Origin: Corallincola platygyrae
Lineage (GTDB): Bacteria > Pseudomonadota > Gammaproteobacteria > Enterobacterales > Neiellaceae
Assembly: GCF_039544265.1 (NCBI RefSeq)
Contig: NZ_BAABLI010000009.1
Span: 1-64,000 of the forward strand
Length of the DNA: 64,000 bases
Direction: 5' to 3'
Both the position numbers and the translations under genes were made by a program. Below are positions 35,744-43,851 of this stretch, one piece after another. The notes under the pieces were generated by a model. That model searched no databases and was not told where the DNA came from. It worked only from the letters and a program-made list of their open reading frames with translations. The stretch's first letter is position 1. Every line of letters begins with the position of its first letter.

Positions 35744-36388
35744 ATGAAAGATTATCAAAAAGCGTTTATCGAGTTTGCTCTGGAGCGCGAAGTGCTGCGC
35801 TTTGGTGAATTTACTCTGAAGTCTGGCCGCACCAGCCCCTATTTCTTTAATGCTGGCCTGTTTAACACCGGTCGCGATTTGGCGCGTTTAGGTAAGTTCT
35901 ATGCTGCCGCGTTGCAGGATGCTGGTATCCAATATGACGTGTTGTTTGGCCCCGCTTATAAAGGGATCCCAATCGCCAGTGCCACCGCAGTGGCGTTGGC
36001 AAACGAGTATGATGTTGATACGCCATACTGCTTCAATCGCAAAGAAGCTAAAACCCATGGCGAAGGCGGTAATCTGGTGGGGTCACCCCTCTCCGGTCGA
36101 ATTATGCTGGTAGATGATGTGATCACAGCGGGCACGGCTATCCGTGAATCAATGCAGATCATTGACGACAATGGTGCCGCTTTGGCGGGTGTGTTGATTG
36201 CTCTGGACCGTCAGGAGAAAGGTCAGGGTGACTTGTCTGCGATCCAGGAAGTGGAGCGTGACTTTGGTTGTGAAGTTGTATCCATCGTGACTCTAAAAGA
36301 CCTGATTGCATATCTGGCACAGCAACCAGGCCGTGAGGCGGAGCTGGCTTCAGTTCAGGCCTATCGTGAGCAATACGGTATCGCGTAA
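35744..36388 (+). CDS. pyrE: Orotate phosphoribosyltransferase
   Basis: 214 residues. Converts orotate and PRPP to OMP in pyrimidine synthesis. Motifs: FGPAYKGIPIASATA, FNRKEAKTHGEGG (flexible loop) and the PRPP-binding IMLVDDVITAGTAI. Co-transcribed with rph. No leader-type attenuator was identified in the short spacer. Confidence 0.97.
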   Translation: MKDYQKAFIEFALEREVLRFGEFTLKSGRTSPYFFNAGLFNTGRDLARLGKFYAAALQDAGIQYDVLFGPAYKGIPIASATAVALANEYDVDTPYCFNRKEAKTHGEGGNLVGSPLSGRIMLVDDVITAGTAIRESMQIIDDNGAALAGVLIALDRQEKGQGDLSAIQEVERDFGCEVVSIVTLKDLIAYLAQQPGREAELASVQAYREQYGIA

Positions 36389-36410
36389 CGGCTCCTGAAT
36401 AGCCGAGGAT

Positions 36411-36446
36411 TAAAGCGCCTGAGGTGCAGTCTTACAGGCGTTTTAA
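36411..36446 (+). terminator. Bidirectional terminator between pyrE and glgC
   Basis: CGCCTG (36416-36421) pairs with CAGGCG (36435-36440), followed by TTTTAAT. The other side is AAA, giving TTT for the opposite strand. It overlaps the last codons of glgC. Confidence 0.5.
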
Positions 36447-37688
36447 TCTCTCTTTGGTCACAACCACAATCCCATCTTCCGTGACCAGAAAGCGTTCTGC
36501 ATCCAGTTCTGCATCTTCCCCAATCACTGTGCCATCGGGTATCACACACTCCTCGTCGATAATGGCATGATTGATCAGGCAGTTTTTACCTATCTTGGTT
36601 TGTGGCAGCAGGATGCAATGGTGCACTTCACTGCCTGCGGCGACACACACATCGTAGCTGAGTACACTGCGGCTTACTTCAGCACCAGAAACAATACTGC
36701 CTGCAGAGATCAGTGAGTCAGAAACAATACCGGGCTCACCATTCTTTCCTCTTGAGAGTTTACCTGGTGCGCGTTGTTCCTGGTGGCTGGTAATGGGCCA
36801 ATAGGGGTCGTAAAGGTTAAGGCGGGGCAGGGGGGCCAATAGCTCCATATTACCGTCGAAATAGGCCTCAATGGTTCCTACATCTTTCCAATAGCCGGGA
36901 TTGCCCTCGCTATCGACAAAATCATAAGCATGCAGGTGGCAGCCACTGGCAAGCGCTTTTGGCAGAATGTCATAACCAAAGTCGTTCTGCGACTCAGGGC
37001 ACTGCGCATCATCGTGAAGCAATTCTTTTAGCAGCGGTTTATTAAACGCGTAGATCCCCATAGATATCCGGACCATGCCCGGTCGACTTTCGAGACCTTT
37101 AGTATCACTGGGCTTCTCTACGAAGCGCTGGATCCTGCCGTTGGCATCTGTGACAACCACACCAAACTGATGTGCCATATGGCTGGGCACTTCCATGGTG
37201 GAGATGGTGATATCGGCATTTGAATCTGCGTGCTGCTCCATCATTGTCAGGTAATCCATGCTGTAAACATGGTCGCCCGCGAGTATCAGTGCGTAGTCGA
37301 TGGGGTGGCGTTCTAACAACCAGAAGTTCTGATGCACGGCATTCGCTGTGCCTGTGTACCAGTCACATTCGGCGCGCTGTTCTGCGGGCAGCACCGCAAC
37401 GTACTGACCCTGCTCACCTGTGTATTTTCCCCAGGTGCGCTGAATATGCGCGATTAAGTAGAAGGCGTTGTACTGGGTTAGCACGCCAACGCGATGGAAG
37501 CCTGAGTTAAAACAGTTAGATAGTGTGAAGTCTATGATCCTGTACTTACCACCGAAGAAGGTGGCTGGTTTTGCTCGTGCTTGAGTTAAGTCGTGTAGTC
37601 GTGTTCCACGACCTCCAGCCAGAACCATGGTAAATGTTCGCTGGCAGACGTCAGGATAAAAGCGTGCGGGTGGCTTCATCACTTTCAT
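36432..37688 (-). CDS. glgC: Glucose-1-phosphate adenylyltransferase
   Basis: 418 residues. Makes ADP-glucose for glycogen. Nucleotide-binding start GGRGTRLHDLTQARAKPATFFGGKYRIIDFTLSN, the GTANAVHQN block, the G1P site (FVEKP) and a C-terminal left-handed beta-helix (hexapeptide-like repeats from about residue 300). The N-terminal basic region that binds fructose-1,6-bisphosphate is present. No other glg genes are nearby, so it stands as a single gene here. Confidence 0.95.
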   Translation of the reverse strand: MKVMKPPARFYPDVCQRTFTMVLAGGRGTRLHDLTQARAKPATFFGGKYRIIDFTLSNCFNSGFHRVGVLTQYNAFYLIAHIQRTWGKYTGEQGQYVAVLPAEQRAECDWYTGTANAVHQNFWLLERHPIDYALILAGDHVYSMDYLTMMEQHADSNADITISTMEVPSHMAHQFGVVVTDANGRIQRFVEKPSDTKGLESRPGMVRISMGIYAFNKPLLKELLHDDAQCPESQNDFGYDILPKALASGCHLHAYDFVDSEGNPGYWKDVGTIEAYFDGNMELLAPLPRLNLYDPYWPITSHQEQRAPGKLSRGKNGEPGIVSDSLISAGSIVSGAEVSRSVLSYDVCVAAGSEVHHCILLPQTKIGKNCLINHAIIDEECVIPDGTVIGEDAELDAERFLVTEDGIVVVTKERLKRL

Positions 37689-37810
37689 AGGCTTAACTCT
37701 TTTCGCAAATAACCATTTGATGGTTAAGGGTTAATAAAGTTTAGTCTAAGCCTGCAGATTGTGAAGGAAGTCAACTTGTTGATTTTGTGTGAAAAATGTT
37801 GTGATTAATA

Positions 37811-37837
37811 AAAAGGCTGACATTAGTCAGCCTTTTT
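37811..37837 (-). terminator. Intrinsic terminator after the DUF3313 gene
   Basis: Stem GGCTGAC / GTCAGCC with ATTA loop, A-run on one side and TTTTT on the other. On the minus strand, T5 follows. 17 bases past the stop at 37854. Confidence 0.85.
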
Positions 37838-37853
37838 CAGCAAAGCTCGGAAG

Positions 37854-38519
37854 TTACTTGCCTGCGGCTCTGGCTTTAACTTCGCTGGTCAGTTGTTTTG
37901 CCCATGCATCCAGTTGCGGATAGAAAGCTTCGATGCCCTGTTCTTTAAGTACTTCAGGGTCAACGTCATCACCAGCCAGGCGTCTGACCGTCTGTGCTAC
38001 CACTTTGCCACTTTCCTTATCGACGGCTTCGGCTTCCAGAAACAGCACTGGAACCTCATCTCGGTTGCCACTGGCTTCCATGGCACCCGCCACCAAAAGG
38101 GTGATAGGCAGGTACTGATAAAACTCCAGATCCGCTGAGCCAGAGCTAAAGCCGGTTATCGCCGGTTTTACGATAAGTGTGTTTGTGCCTTCAGCGCCTG
38201 TTTCGATCGCACCAGGAAGGTCTTTATCCAAAGCTTTAACCAGATACTCAGCAAATGCTGCTTGTTTATCTGCGGCAATGCCTTCTTCGTCGCTCAGCTT
38301 AGGAGATAACCAAATCTTCGCATCTTGTATTTCGACTGAAGCGTAATTTGCTACATCATAGTCGTCGGCATACCAGGCTAATCGCGTATCATCGTCTGGT
38401 ACGGGTTTGAGTTTTGAGTAGTCTTCCAGATAGCCTGAGAATGTTTCCTGAGTTTCTGGAGCAGAGGCGCAAGCGCCAAGAAGTGCGATAGATAGCGTCA
38501 GTGCCAAAGGTTTCAACAT
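37854..38519 (-). CDS. DUF3313 lipoprotein
   Basis: 221 residues. Lipoprotein signal ending in LLGAC (Cys17). The body has FSGYLEDYSKLKPV and the VKPAITGF strand characteristic of DUF3313, a family of bacterial lipoproteins of unknown function. A QTVRRLAGDD segment follows. Monocistronic, with its own terminator. Confidence 0.8.
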   Translation of the reverse strand: MLKPLALTLSIALLGACASAPETQETFSGYLEDYSKLKPVPDDDTRLAWYADDYDVANYASVEIQDAKIWLSPKLSDEEGIAADKQAAFAEYLVKALDKDLPGAIETGAEGTNTLIVKPAITGFSSGSADLEFYQYLPITLLVAGAMEASGNRDEVPVLFLEAEAVDKESGKVVAQTVRRLAGDDVDPEVLKEQGIEAFYPQLDAWAKQLTSEVKARAAGK

Positions 38520-38617
38520 AAGTAACGTCCTGCTTTATTTGAAGTATTTTATTCCTGCAGGCTTCTACATTAGAGAGTTTTGGTTAGAAAAAAAAGACAA
38601 GAGAAGTTGAATTAAAG

Positions 38618-38898
38618 AAAAAACGGGGCACATTCGAAAATGTGCCCCGCTTATAAGGAATTATGTCGTCCACCGAACATATGTCCTTTCAACTTCCATG
38701 TTGGCTATTTGCCTCGGCTTTTCCGTCAGCCTGTCCTTTTCTTATCCTTAAGAGGCGTTTATCCTAAACACCGCGCTTCATCCTGAAGCTGTTCCGTTAT
38801 GAGTCAATCCAGACTCAGTCCTCTGCTTCCTGCATCGAACTCACCTTGAGGTCGAATAGAGACTTCCTGTCCCGTCCAAGTCAGTATCCATCTGACAG
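38618..38898 (-). ncRNA. csrB: CsrB-family regulatory RNA (first copy)
   Basis: About 280 bases without a protein frame. Read on the minus strand it has about 16 GGA triplets, many as AGGA or CAGGA in hairpin loops: for example CTTCAGGATGAAG, in which a 4-bp stem (CTTC/GAAG) carries AGGAT in its loop. Repeated GGA loops are the binding sites by which CsrB/CsrC/RsmZ RNAs titrate CsrA. It ends with CGGGGCACATT / AATGTGCCCCG and six T. Promoter-like TTGTTA and TAATAT, 16 bases apart, precede it. A second such RNA lies 770 bases away. Confidence 0.85.
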
Positions 38899-38903
38899 TT
38901 AAA

Positions 38904-38931
38904 ATATTAGTTATCTGGTGCGCGTTAACAA
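38904..38931 (-). promoter_or_regulatory. Promoter of the first CsrB-like RNA
   Basis: On the minus strand: TTGTTA, 16 bases, TAATAT (38904-38909), giving a start near 38897. The stretch GCATTGTTAA is shared with the second CsrB-like RNA at the same place. Confidence 0.6.
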
Positions 38932-39067
38932 TGCGTTAAAAACAAAGTTTTTTTGTTATGAGTGGATTAAAAAACATTCGTTAGACCATAAAAATAAATA
39001 AAACATAAGGTTATGGTTAGGCGGTGGTTTGATCTCTGCGCAAAGATTCCTGAATGTCGCACACAAA

Positions 39068-39085
39068 TGTAAGAGATCTCGCACA
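39068..39085. promoter_or_regulatory. GacA/UvrY-type upstream activating palindrome (first CsrB)
   Basis: TGTAAGAGATCTCGCACA, close to the GacA/UvrY/SirA consensus TGTAAGN6CTTACA. Its centre is about 178 bases upstream of the predicted CsrB start and about 110 before the BLUF start codon, in the divergent gap between them. It may serve one or both. Confidence 0.75.
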
Positions 39086-39186
39086 AGAAACTGAGGCGAT
39101 ATCTCTTTCTTCCACCAACTGACTTGCTTATCTGTTAGAAATGCTCAGGATAAAAATGCACTCATCAAGTCATAGAAAGGATACTG

Positions 39187-39624
39187 ATGGCACTCATTGA
39201 GCTGGTTTATCGCAGCCGAACCGAAATCGAATGGACGCACTCGTCGCTGTCTGAATTGTTGGCGCACAGCCGAGAAAACAACCTGGTTGCTGGAGTCTCT
39301 GGTGTATTGCTATACCGCCCAGGAGAGTTCCTGCAGGTGCTTGAAGGGGAAGAGGCTGGTGTTATTTCATTGTTTCAACACATTTCGCAGGATCCTCGGC
39401 ACTTCGATATCGAAACTCTGCGCATGGGTCAGATAGACGATAGAAACTTTCCGAAGTGGAGTATGGGCTTTGACGCGCCTGTCACAGCAAAACAATCTCA
39501 ACCGGAGTTGGACAAGCTCGTACTAGACGGTGGTCTGTGTGATAAACGATTTGCGGCACTGAGGGCAAAGTTTTGTTCAGTGACTTATGAACTACTAAAG
39601 CAGTTTATTAATCGAGAGCTTTAG
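39187..39624 (+). CDS. BLUF-domain blue-light sensor protein
   Basis: 145 residues: a BLUF domain (about 1-95) plus a helical tail. BLUF proteins bind FAD and sense blue light. The flavin-contact Tyr is Tyr8 (LVYRSR) and the key Gln is Gln50 (GEFLQVLEGE), the positions known in short BLUF proteins. NNLVAGVSGVLLY and FPKWSMGF, with the semi-conserved Trp, are also present. There is no output domain, so signalling must be by protein contact. AAAGGAT precedes the ATG. It lies between two CsrB-type RNA genes, divergent from one and convergent with the other. Confidence 0.9.
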   Translation: MALIELVYRSRTEIEWTHSSLSELLAHSRENNLVAGVSGVLLYRPGEFLQVLEGEEAGVISLFQHISQDPRHFDIETLRMGQIDDRNFPKWSMGFDAPVTAKQSQPELDKLVLDGGLCDKRFAALRAKFCSVTYELLKQFINREL

Positions 39625-39668
39625 AGTGGTCTAGATAGCAAATTAGTGGTTTGGAATTTATTCGTCAC

Positions 39669-39967
39669 AAAAAGAAGCGGGCACAGCTTTCGCTGTGCCC
39701 GACAATCGGTCTTGAAACATCCGGTTTCTATGGTGCTTTCCCTGCAGACTTCCGTATCAAGGTGGTTCCGATCCACATCCTAACCAATCCTTTGGAGGTC
39801 CTGGCGTCATCCTGACTTGTGACATATCCTATGCCACACTCTTCATCCTGAAGGTGTCCCTTAGCTCGTCCTGAGCGGTCCTTTCAGCGTCCTGCTAAGG
39901 CCTACTTCCATCTAAGCCCAACTGCGTCCCTACTTCTATCCTGAGGAAGTCAGCGTCCTGCTGACGT
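39669..39967 (-). ncRNA. csrB: CsrB-family regulatory RNA (second copy)
   Basis: About 300 bases, no protein frame. The minus strand carries about 19 GGA triplets, most as AGGA in small stems such as CTTCAGGATGAAG, GCTCAGGACGAGC and GTCAGGATGAC, the layout of CsrA-titrating RNAs. The 3' end is CGGGCACAGC / GCTGTGCCCG with a TTTC loop (seen on plus), then CTTCTTTTT. The predicted promoter has TTGTTA and TATTCT (39973-39978), 16 bases apart. It is similar in design to the RNA at 38618-38898 but differs in sequence, as expected of CsrB paralogues. Convergent with the BLUF gene. Confidence 0.88.
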
Positions 39968-39972
39968 GTATA

Positions 39973-40000
39973 AGAATACGATCTTGCAGGTATTTAACAA
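39973..40000 (-). promoter_or_regulatory. Promoter of the second CsrB-like RNA
   Basis: On the minus strand: TTGTTA, 16 bases, TATTCT; the predicted start is near 39967. The GCATTGTTAA block matches that of the other CsrB-like gene. Confidence 0.55.
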
Positions 40001-40135
40001 TGCATTAACCAGCAATTAGTATTTTTGAATTTTAATGTCACAAACGGAAGTTGATATAAAACATATATAAAACATGGTGATAGATTGATTTGTGAGAGTC
40101 TGACGATAGTCATGTCACACAGATCTCTCACGTGT

Positions 40136-40155
40136 TTGTGCGAGATCTCGCACAA
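40136..40155. promoter_or_regulatory. GacA/UvrY-type palindrome (second CsrB), with a second weaker site
   Basis: Perfect 20-bp dyad TTGTGCGAGATCTCGCACAA. Its centre is again about 178 bases upstream of the predicted RNA start. A related imperfect site (CACACAGATCTCTCACGTG, around 40116-40134) lies about two helical turns closer. Both resemble the UvrY/SirA/GacA box. Confidence 0.75.
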
Positions 40156-40259
40156 GATTGATAGCCAATGTCGTAAAACGATTTGCTAATTAACTGTCGA
40201 ACGGGTCACAGTTTTGATGCCTATGCAGCTGTTGTGGTTGTCCACTGGCACAGGAATCT

Positions 40260-40431
40260 TTATTGTTCTTCGCTAATAGAAGAGTTTTACTGCCGTGCGC
40301 TAACGTCTGTACGCGTGGTAACACGAATAAAAAGAACAAGCGCCCCAGCGGTTAAGTCCGTCAGGGCAGCGCCACCTAGGTGGATATCTCTCAGGTAAGT
40401 TGCCCGTGTCTTTTAGACACGGGCTTTTTTT
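40260..40431 (+). ncRNA. Possible structured RNA with orphan terminator
   Basis: No credible protein frame precedes a strong plus-strand terminator (GCCCGTGTCT / AGACACGGGC, then T7, 40402-40431). The preceding 120 bases contain a CGTG-GTAA-CACG hairpin (40314-40325), a compound stem GCGC-CCC-CGG / CCG-GGG-GCGC (40340-40372) and the palindrome CCACCTAGGTGG. This could be an sRNA. The segment CTCTCAGGTAA recalls the 3' end of glycine riboswitches, but the rest of that aptamer is missing. No promoter was identified. Confidence 0.35.
40402..40431 (+). terminator. Intrinsic terminator, no protein gene upstream
   Basis: 10-bp stem GCCCGTGTCT / AGACACGGGC, loop TTT, T7. The repeat copy B starts immediately after it. 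Confidence 0.88.
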
Positions 40432-40505
40432 ATGTTCAAGGATGAACGGTATGACGCGGGTGCATGGATGCACAGGAGCGTCGATGTACAGGAAGAACGG
40501 GTGGT
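40431..40505 (+). repeat. Terminator-associated palindrome repeat, copy B (short)
   Basis: Begins at the end of the T-tract with ATGTTCAAGGATGAACGG, then ATGACGCGGGTGCATGGATGCACAGG-type unit order and GATGTACAGGAAGAACGG. It breaks off near 40505 and lacks the GCTCCTGCAT tail of the other copies. About 75 bases of other sequence follow before slmA. Confidence 0.72.
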
Positions 40506-40583
40506 ACTTGTCCCTCTCCAAGGGGAGAGAGACAGGGGAGGGATTCGATTGCTAGCCCAGACAGGCTCTCAATAACGGGCTTA

Positions 40584-41177
40584 TTAAGCGTTCAGCAACT
40601 GACCTTTTAACATCAGCCATAAGGTGTCAAAGTCGGTACTTGGCTTGCGCTTAAAGTCACTGCGTACATATTGGCAGATACGGCCTTCGGCATACGCCAG
40701 CAGCATATTCGCCAGAATACCTTCGCTCACTTGGAAGCCTTGACCTTCACGTAGTGCTTTCTCGCGCAGTACCTGTTTGATGTGTACTTCTATTTTTTCT
40801 AGTAGAGATTGCACATGACCGCGAAGGCGAATGTGTTCACCGGTCAGAGCATCACCATTCAGGATCCGGCACAAACCCGGGTTACGCTCTGCAAAAACCA
40901 GTAGTAACTGAAGGATGTGATGTACGCGATTGAGTGTGTCTTTCTCTTCATCCAGGATCAGGTTGATACGAGACAATAGCGACTCGTCGATAAACGCAAT
41001 CAGCCCTTCAAACATCTTGGCTTTCGATGGAAAGTGGCGATATAGGGCTGCTTCAGATACGCCCACTTCTGATGCCAGTTTTGCGGTTGTTATGCGCTCT
41101 CCTGGCGAGGTTTCCAGCATGCCAGCCAGGCATTGCAAGATCTCTTCACGACGGTTTTTTCGCTGCGTTGCAGCCAT
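40584..41177 (-). CDS. slmA: Nucleoid occlusion factor SlmA
   Basis: 197 residues, TetR fold. SlmA binds specific chromosomal sites and blocks FtsZ ring assembly over the nucleoid. The start MAATQRKNRREEILQCLAGMLE, the helix-turn-helix ITTAKLASEVGVSEAALYRHFPSKAKMFEGLI and the C-terminal GRICQYVRSDFKRKPS are family hallmarks. It is followed (upstream) by dut and coaBC in the conserved order. Confidence 0.95.
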   Translation of the reverse strand: MAATQRKNRREEILQCLAGMLETSPGERITTAKLASEVGVSEAALYRHFPSKAKMFEGLIAFIDESLLSRINLILDEEKDTLNRVHHILQLLLVFAERNPGLCRILNGDALTGEHIRLRGHVQSLLEKIEVHIKQVLREKALREGQGFQVSEGILANMLLAYAEGRICQYVRSDFKRKPSTDFDTLWLMLKGQLLNA

Positions 41178-41198
41178 AAAATTCCCCTGTACTTCCTA

Positions 41199-41217
41199 GG
41201 GTCTGTTGACCTTTACT
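41199..41217. repeat. Solo end of the GGGTCTGTTGACCTTT element
   Basis: GGGTCTGTTGACCTTTACT between slmA and dut matches the ends of the elements at 5086 and 17856, again preceded by CTA. The bases beyond it do not match the element interior, so it is either an excision scar or a remnant. Confidence 0.6.
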
Positions 41218-41243
41218 ACTCTCAGCGGATTGCTGGGCCGAAA

Positions 41244-41699
41244 CTACTTATGGCCAGAAGAGCCAAAGCCACCTTCGCCACGCTCACTGGCATGGAACTC
41301 GTCGACAATCGCTAGCTCGGCTTGTACAACAGGCACAAACACCAGCTGTGCGATACGGTCGCCAGGCGCAATGGTGAAGCTCTGGTTGCCGCGGTTCCAG
41401 CAAGAGACCATCAACTGTCCCTGGTAGTCTGAGTCAATCAGACCCACCAGATTACCAAGCACGATGCCATGTTTATGGCCAAGGCCAGAACGAGGAAGAA
41501 TCACGGCCGCCAGTGCCGGGTCAGCGACGTGGATCGCCAAGCCTGTGGGGATCAGGAAGGTTTCACCCGGATCCAGTGTGATCTGGTCGTCTAAACAGGC
41601 GCGCAGGTCCATACCGGCTGAGCCAGGGGTCGCATATTCAGGGAGAGGAAATTCGTCGCCAATGCGTGAATCAAGGATCTTAACTTCAATCTGTTTCAT
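41244..41699 (-). CDS. dut: dUTP diphosphatase
   Basis: 151 residues. Trimeric dUTPase that hydrolyses dUTP to dUMP. The five motifs are present: PGSAGMDLRA, LPRSGLGHKHG, GNLVGLIDSDYQG, GDRIAQLVFVP and the C-terminal GEGGFGSSG that closes the active site. 3 bases from coaBC. Confidence 0.97.
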   Translation of the reverse strand: MKQIEVKILDSRIGDEFPLPEYATPGSAGMDLRACLDDQITLDPGETFLIPTGLAIHVADPALAAVILPRSGLGHKHGIVLGNLVGLIDSDYQGQLMVSCWNRGNQSFTIAPGDRIAQLVFVPVVQAELAIVDEFHASERGEGGFGSSGHK

Positions 41700-41702
41700 C
41701 TG

Positions 41703-42899
41703 TTATTGCTTCCGATAAGCTTGGTTTACCTGCATCAGCAGCTGGCTGGCGAGGTTTGATTTGCTGGTCGCTGGCAGTAACAAACTACCATTGGTCCAAT
41801 AAAGCGTGAGCGCATTCTGGTCGGAGTTAAATCCGATGCTTGGATCGCTGACGTCGTTTGCCGCAATCATATTCAGTTTTTTCTTTTCTAACTTACCGCG
41901 AGCGTATTTTTCGACGTCATGGGTCTCTGCTGCGAAGCCAACGGTAAAGGGGGCGTCAGACAATGCGGCAACATCTGCCAGAATGTCTGGGTTTTTCACC
42001 ATGGTCACAACCATCTGATCGTTGTTCTTCTTGATCTTGGCATCAGCGACTATTTCTGGCCGATAGTCTGCTACGGCAGCACATCCAATAAAAATATCCT
42101 GTTGGCCAATTCGTCCCATGACAGCTTCGTGCATCTCCGTGGCACTGGTAGCGTTGATACGGTCAACGCCTTGTGGGCAAGTCAGTGATACCGGGCCACT
42201 GATTAGAGTGACCTGAGCGCCCATCTTCGCAGCCTGTTCAGCGATGGCATAACCCATCTTTCCTGAGCTGTGGTTACTGATGTAGCGCACGGGATCGATC
42301 GCCTCGCGAGTGGGGCCTGCGGTGATCATGAGCTTGACCCCTTGCAGTGCTTTGTCAGCGAAATGATGTTCTATATTGGCCAGGATCTCTGCGGGTTCAA
42401 TCATACGTCCCGGACCGACATCACCACAGGCTTGTTCGCCCTCTGCAGGGCCCCAAATCAGTGCCCCTCGGGAAGCCAGAGTTTGCAGGTTATCCTGTGT
42501 CGCATGAGCAAGATACATCTGCTGATTCATGGCTGGCGCAACAGCGATTGGGGCATCGGTTGCCAGACAGGCAGTAGAAAGCAGATCGTTTGCCATTCCC
42601 ACCGCCATGCGGGCAATAAGGTCGGCGGTGGCAGGGGCTATCACCAATAGGTCCGCCCATTTGGCTAACTCAATATGTCCCATCGCGGCTTCCGCCGCTG
42701 GGTCAAGCAGATCATCGCTGATCGGATAACCACTGACAGCTTGAAGCGTAAGTGGGGTGATAAAGGCTTTTGCGCCTTTGGTCATCACGATGCGCACATC
42801 GGCGCCACGCTCTTTCAGGCGACGGGTCAACTCAACACATTTATACGCAGCGATTCCCGCGCTGATCCCCAGCAGGATCTTTTTTCCTTGTAACGACAT
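41703..42899 (-). CDS. coaBC: Bifunctional phosphopantothenoylcysteine decarboxylase/synthetase
   Basis: 398 residues. Two steps of CoA synthesis. N-terminal flavoprotein CoaC (GISAGIAAYKCVELTRRLKERGADV, PAMNQQMYLAH, the catalytic Cys in EGEQACGDVGPGRM). C-terminal CoaB (TAGPTREAIDPVRYISNHSSGKMGYAIAE, and the VKNPDILADV region). Standard length. Divergent from radC. Confidence 0.97.
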   Translation of the reverse strand: MSLQGKKILLGISAGIAAYKCVELTRRLKERGADVRIVMTKGAKAFITPLTLQAVSGYPISDDLLDPAAEAAMGHIELAKWADLLVIAPATADLIARMAVGMANDLLSTACLATDAPIAVAPAMNQQMYLAHATQDNLQTLASRGALIWGPAEGEQACGDVGPGRMIEPAEILANIEHHFADKALQGVKLMITAGPTREAIDPVRYISNHSSGKMGYAIAEQAAKMGAQVTLISGPVSLTCPQGVDRINATSATEMHEAVMGRIGQQDIFIGCAAVADYRPEIVADAKIKKNNDQMVVTMVKNPDILADVAALSDAPFTVGFAAETHDVEKYARGKLEKKKLNMIAANDVSDPSIGFNSDQNALTLYWTNGSLLLPATSKSNLASQLLMQVNQAYRKQ

Positions 42900-43125
42900 A
42901 GGACTGAACTGACTGAAAATTTCCGGCTACTTTACCACAGCCTTATATGGGATCTATGGCCAAAAGGGGCTTTATTGACCCGAGCTGGATTTTTATCTTT
43001 CATTGCGCTAAAAACGAACAGTCAACACGCACAGCAAGGCTTCTGGTGGCAGTGAATACTTACTGTTGGCTGTATGTTGTGTCAGCTTTTTCATACAGAC
43101 AGGGGATCAGGGAGGATCCGAAATC

Positions 43126-43800
43126 ATGGCAATTGTTGATTGGCCCAAGGGAGAGCGGCCGAGGGAAAAATTAATGGCACTCGGCGCTAGCGCGCTATCT
43201 GACGCTGAGCTATTGGCTATTTTTTTACGCACAGGTATTCAGGGAATTGATGCTGTCACGCTTTCGCGGCAACTGCTGGAACAGTTTGATGGCCTGCCTC
43301 AACTACTGCGTGCAAGCAAACGCCAATTTTGTTCTGCAAAGGGGCTGGGCGAAGCCAAATATGTGCAGTTGCAGGCAGTGATGGAACTCAGTCGAAGAGT
43401 TTTCAGCCACGCGATGCATGAAAGCGATGTTCTATCGGACCCGAAAAAGGTTGCTCAGTTTTTGCAGGTGAGGTTAGGGCAAAGTCCTATCGAGCAGTTT
43501 GCTGTGCTGTTGCTCGATAGTCAGAACCGAGTGCTTGAGCTCAAGGTGTTGAGTGAGGGGACAATAAACCAAGCGGCCGTCTACCCAAGAGAGGTGATGC
43601 GGGCCGTTATTGAATCCCATGCCGCGGCGGTTATATTGGCCCACAATCACCCGTCTGGGGTGTGTGAACCAAGTGAAGCAGACCGATTATTAACAGACAA
43701 ATTGATCGCAACCCTGGCTTTTATTGATGTTCCGGTGCTGGATCATCTGGTAGTTGGGCGCCACAGTGCTGTATCATTCGCCGCCCGCGGGTGGATTTAA
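43126..43800 (+). CDS. radC: RadC family JAMM protein
   Basis: 224 residues from the ATG at 43126 (GGGAGGA upstream); the frame runs 20 codons further up. N-terminal helix-hairpin region (GASALSDAELLAIFLRTG) and a C-terminal JAMM metal site HNHPSGVCEPSEAD. Once thought to be a repair protein; its true function is not settled. It lies between coaBC and rpmB, as usual. A small CTTCG-AAG-CGAAG stem with T5 (43804-43821) follows the stop. Confidence 0.94.
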   Translation: MAIVDWPKGERPREKLMALGASALSDAELLAIFLRTGIQGIDAVTLSRQLLEQFDGLPQLLRASKRQFCSAKGLGEAKYVQLQAVMELSRRVFSHAMHESDVLSDPKKVAQFLQVRLGQSPIEQFAVLLLDSQNRVLELKVLSEGTINQAAVYPREVMRAVIESHAAAVILAHNHPSGVCEPSEADRLLTDKLIATLAFIDVPVLDHLVVGRHSAVSFAARGWI

Positions 43801-43822
43801 TTTCTTCGAAGCGAAGTTTTTC

Positions 43823-43851
43823 TTGATCTACAGGTGGGACTGCTGTATAAA
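43823..43851 (+). promoter_or_regulatory. Sigma-70 promoter of rpmB-rpmG
   Basis: TTGATC (43823-43828), 17-base spacer, TATAAA (43846-43851), followed by GC-rich start-region bases. About 85 bases ahead of rpmB. The spacing and strength suit a ribosomal-protein promoter. Confidence 0.75.

Noticed and set aside
40183..40398. 71-residue plus-strand frame
   Set aside because: It covers the structured segment, has no ribosome site, and the sequence looks like RNA rather than protein.
40385..40400. Possible glycine riboswitch (CTCTCAGGTAA)
   Set aside because: Only this 11-base piece agrees; the GCCGAAGG core and the second aptamer are missing, and the segment ends at a terminator with no gene after it.
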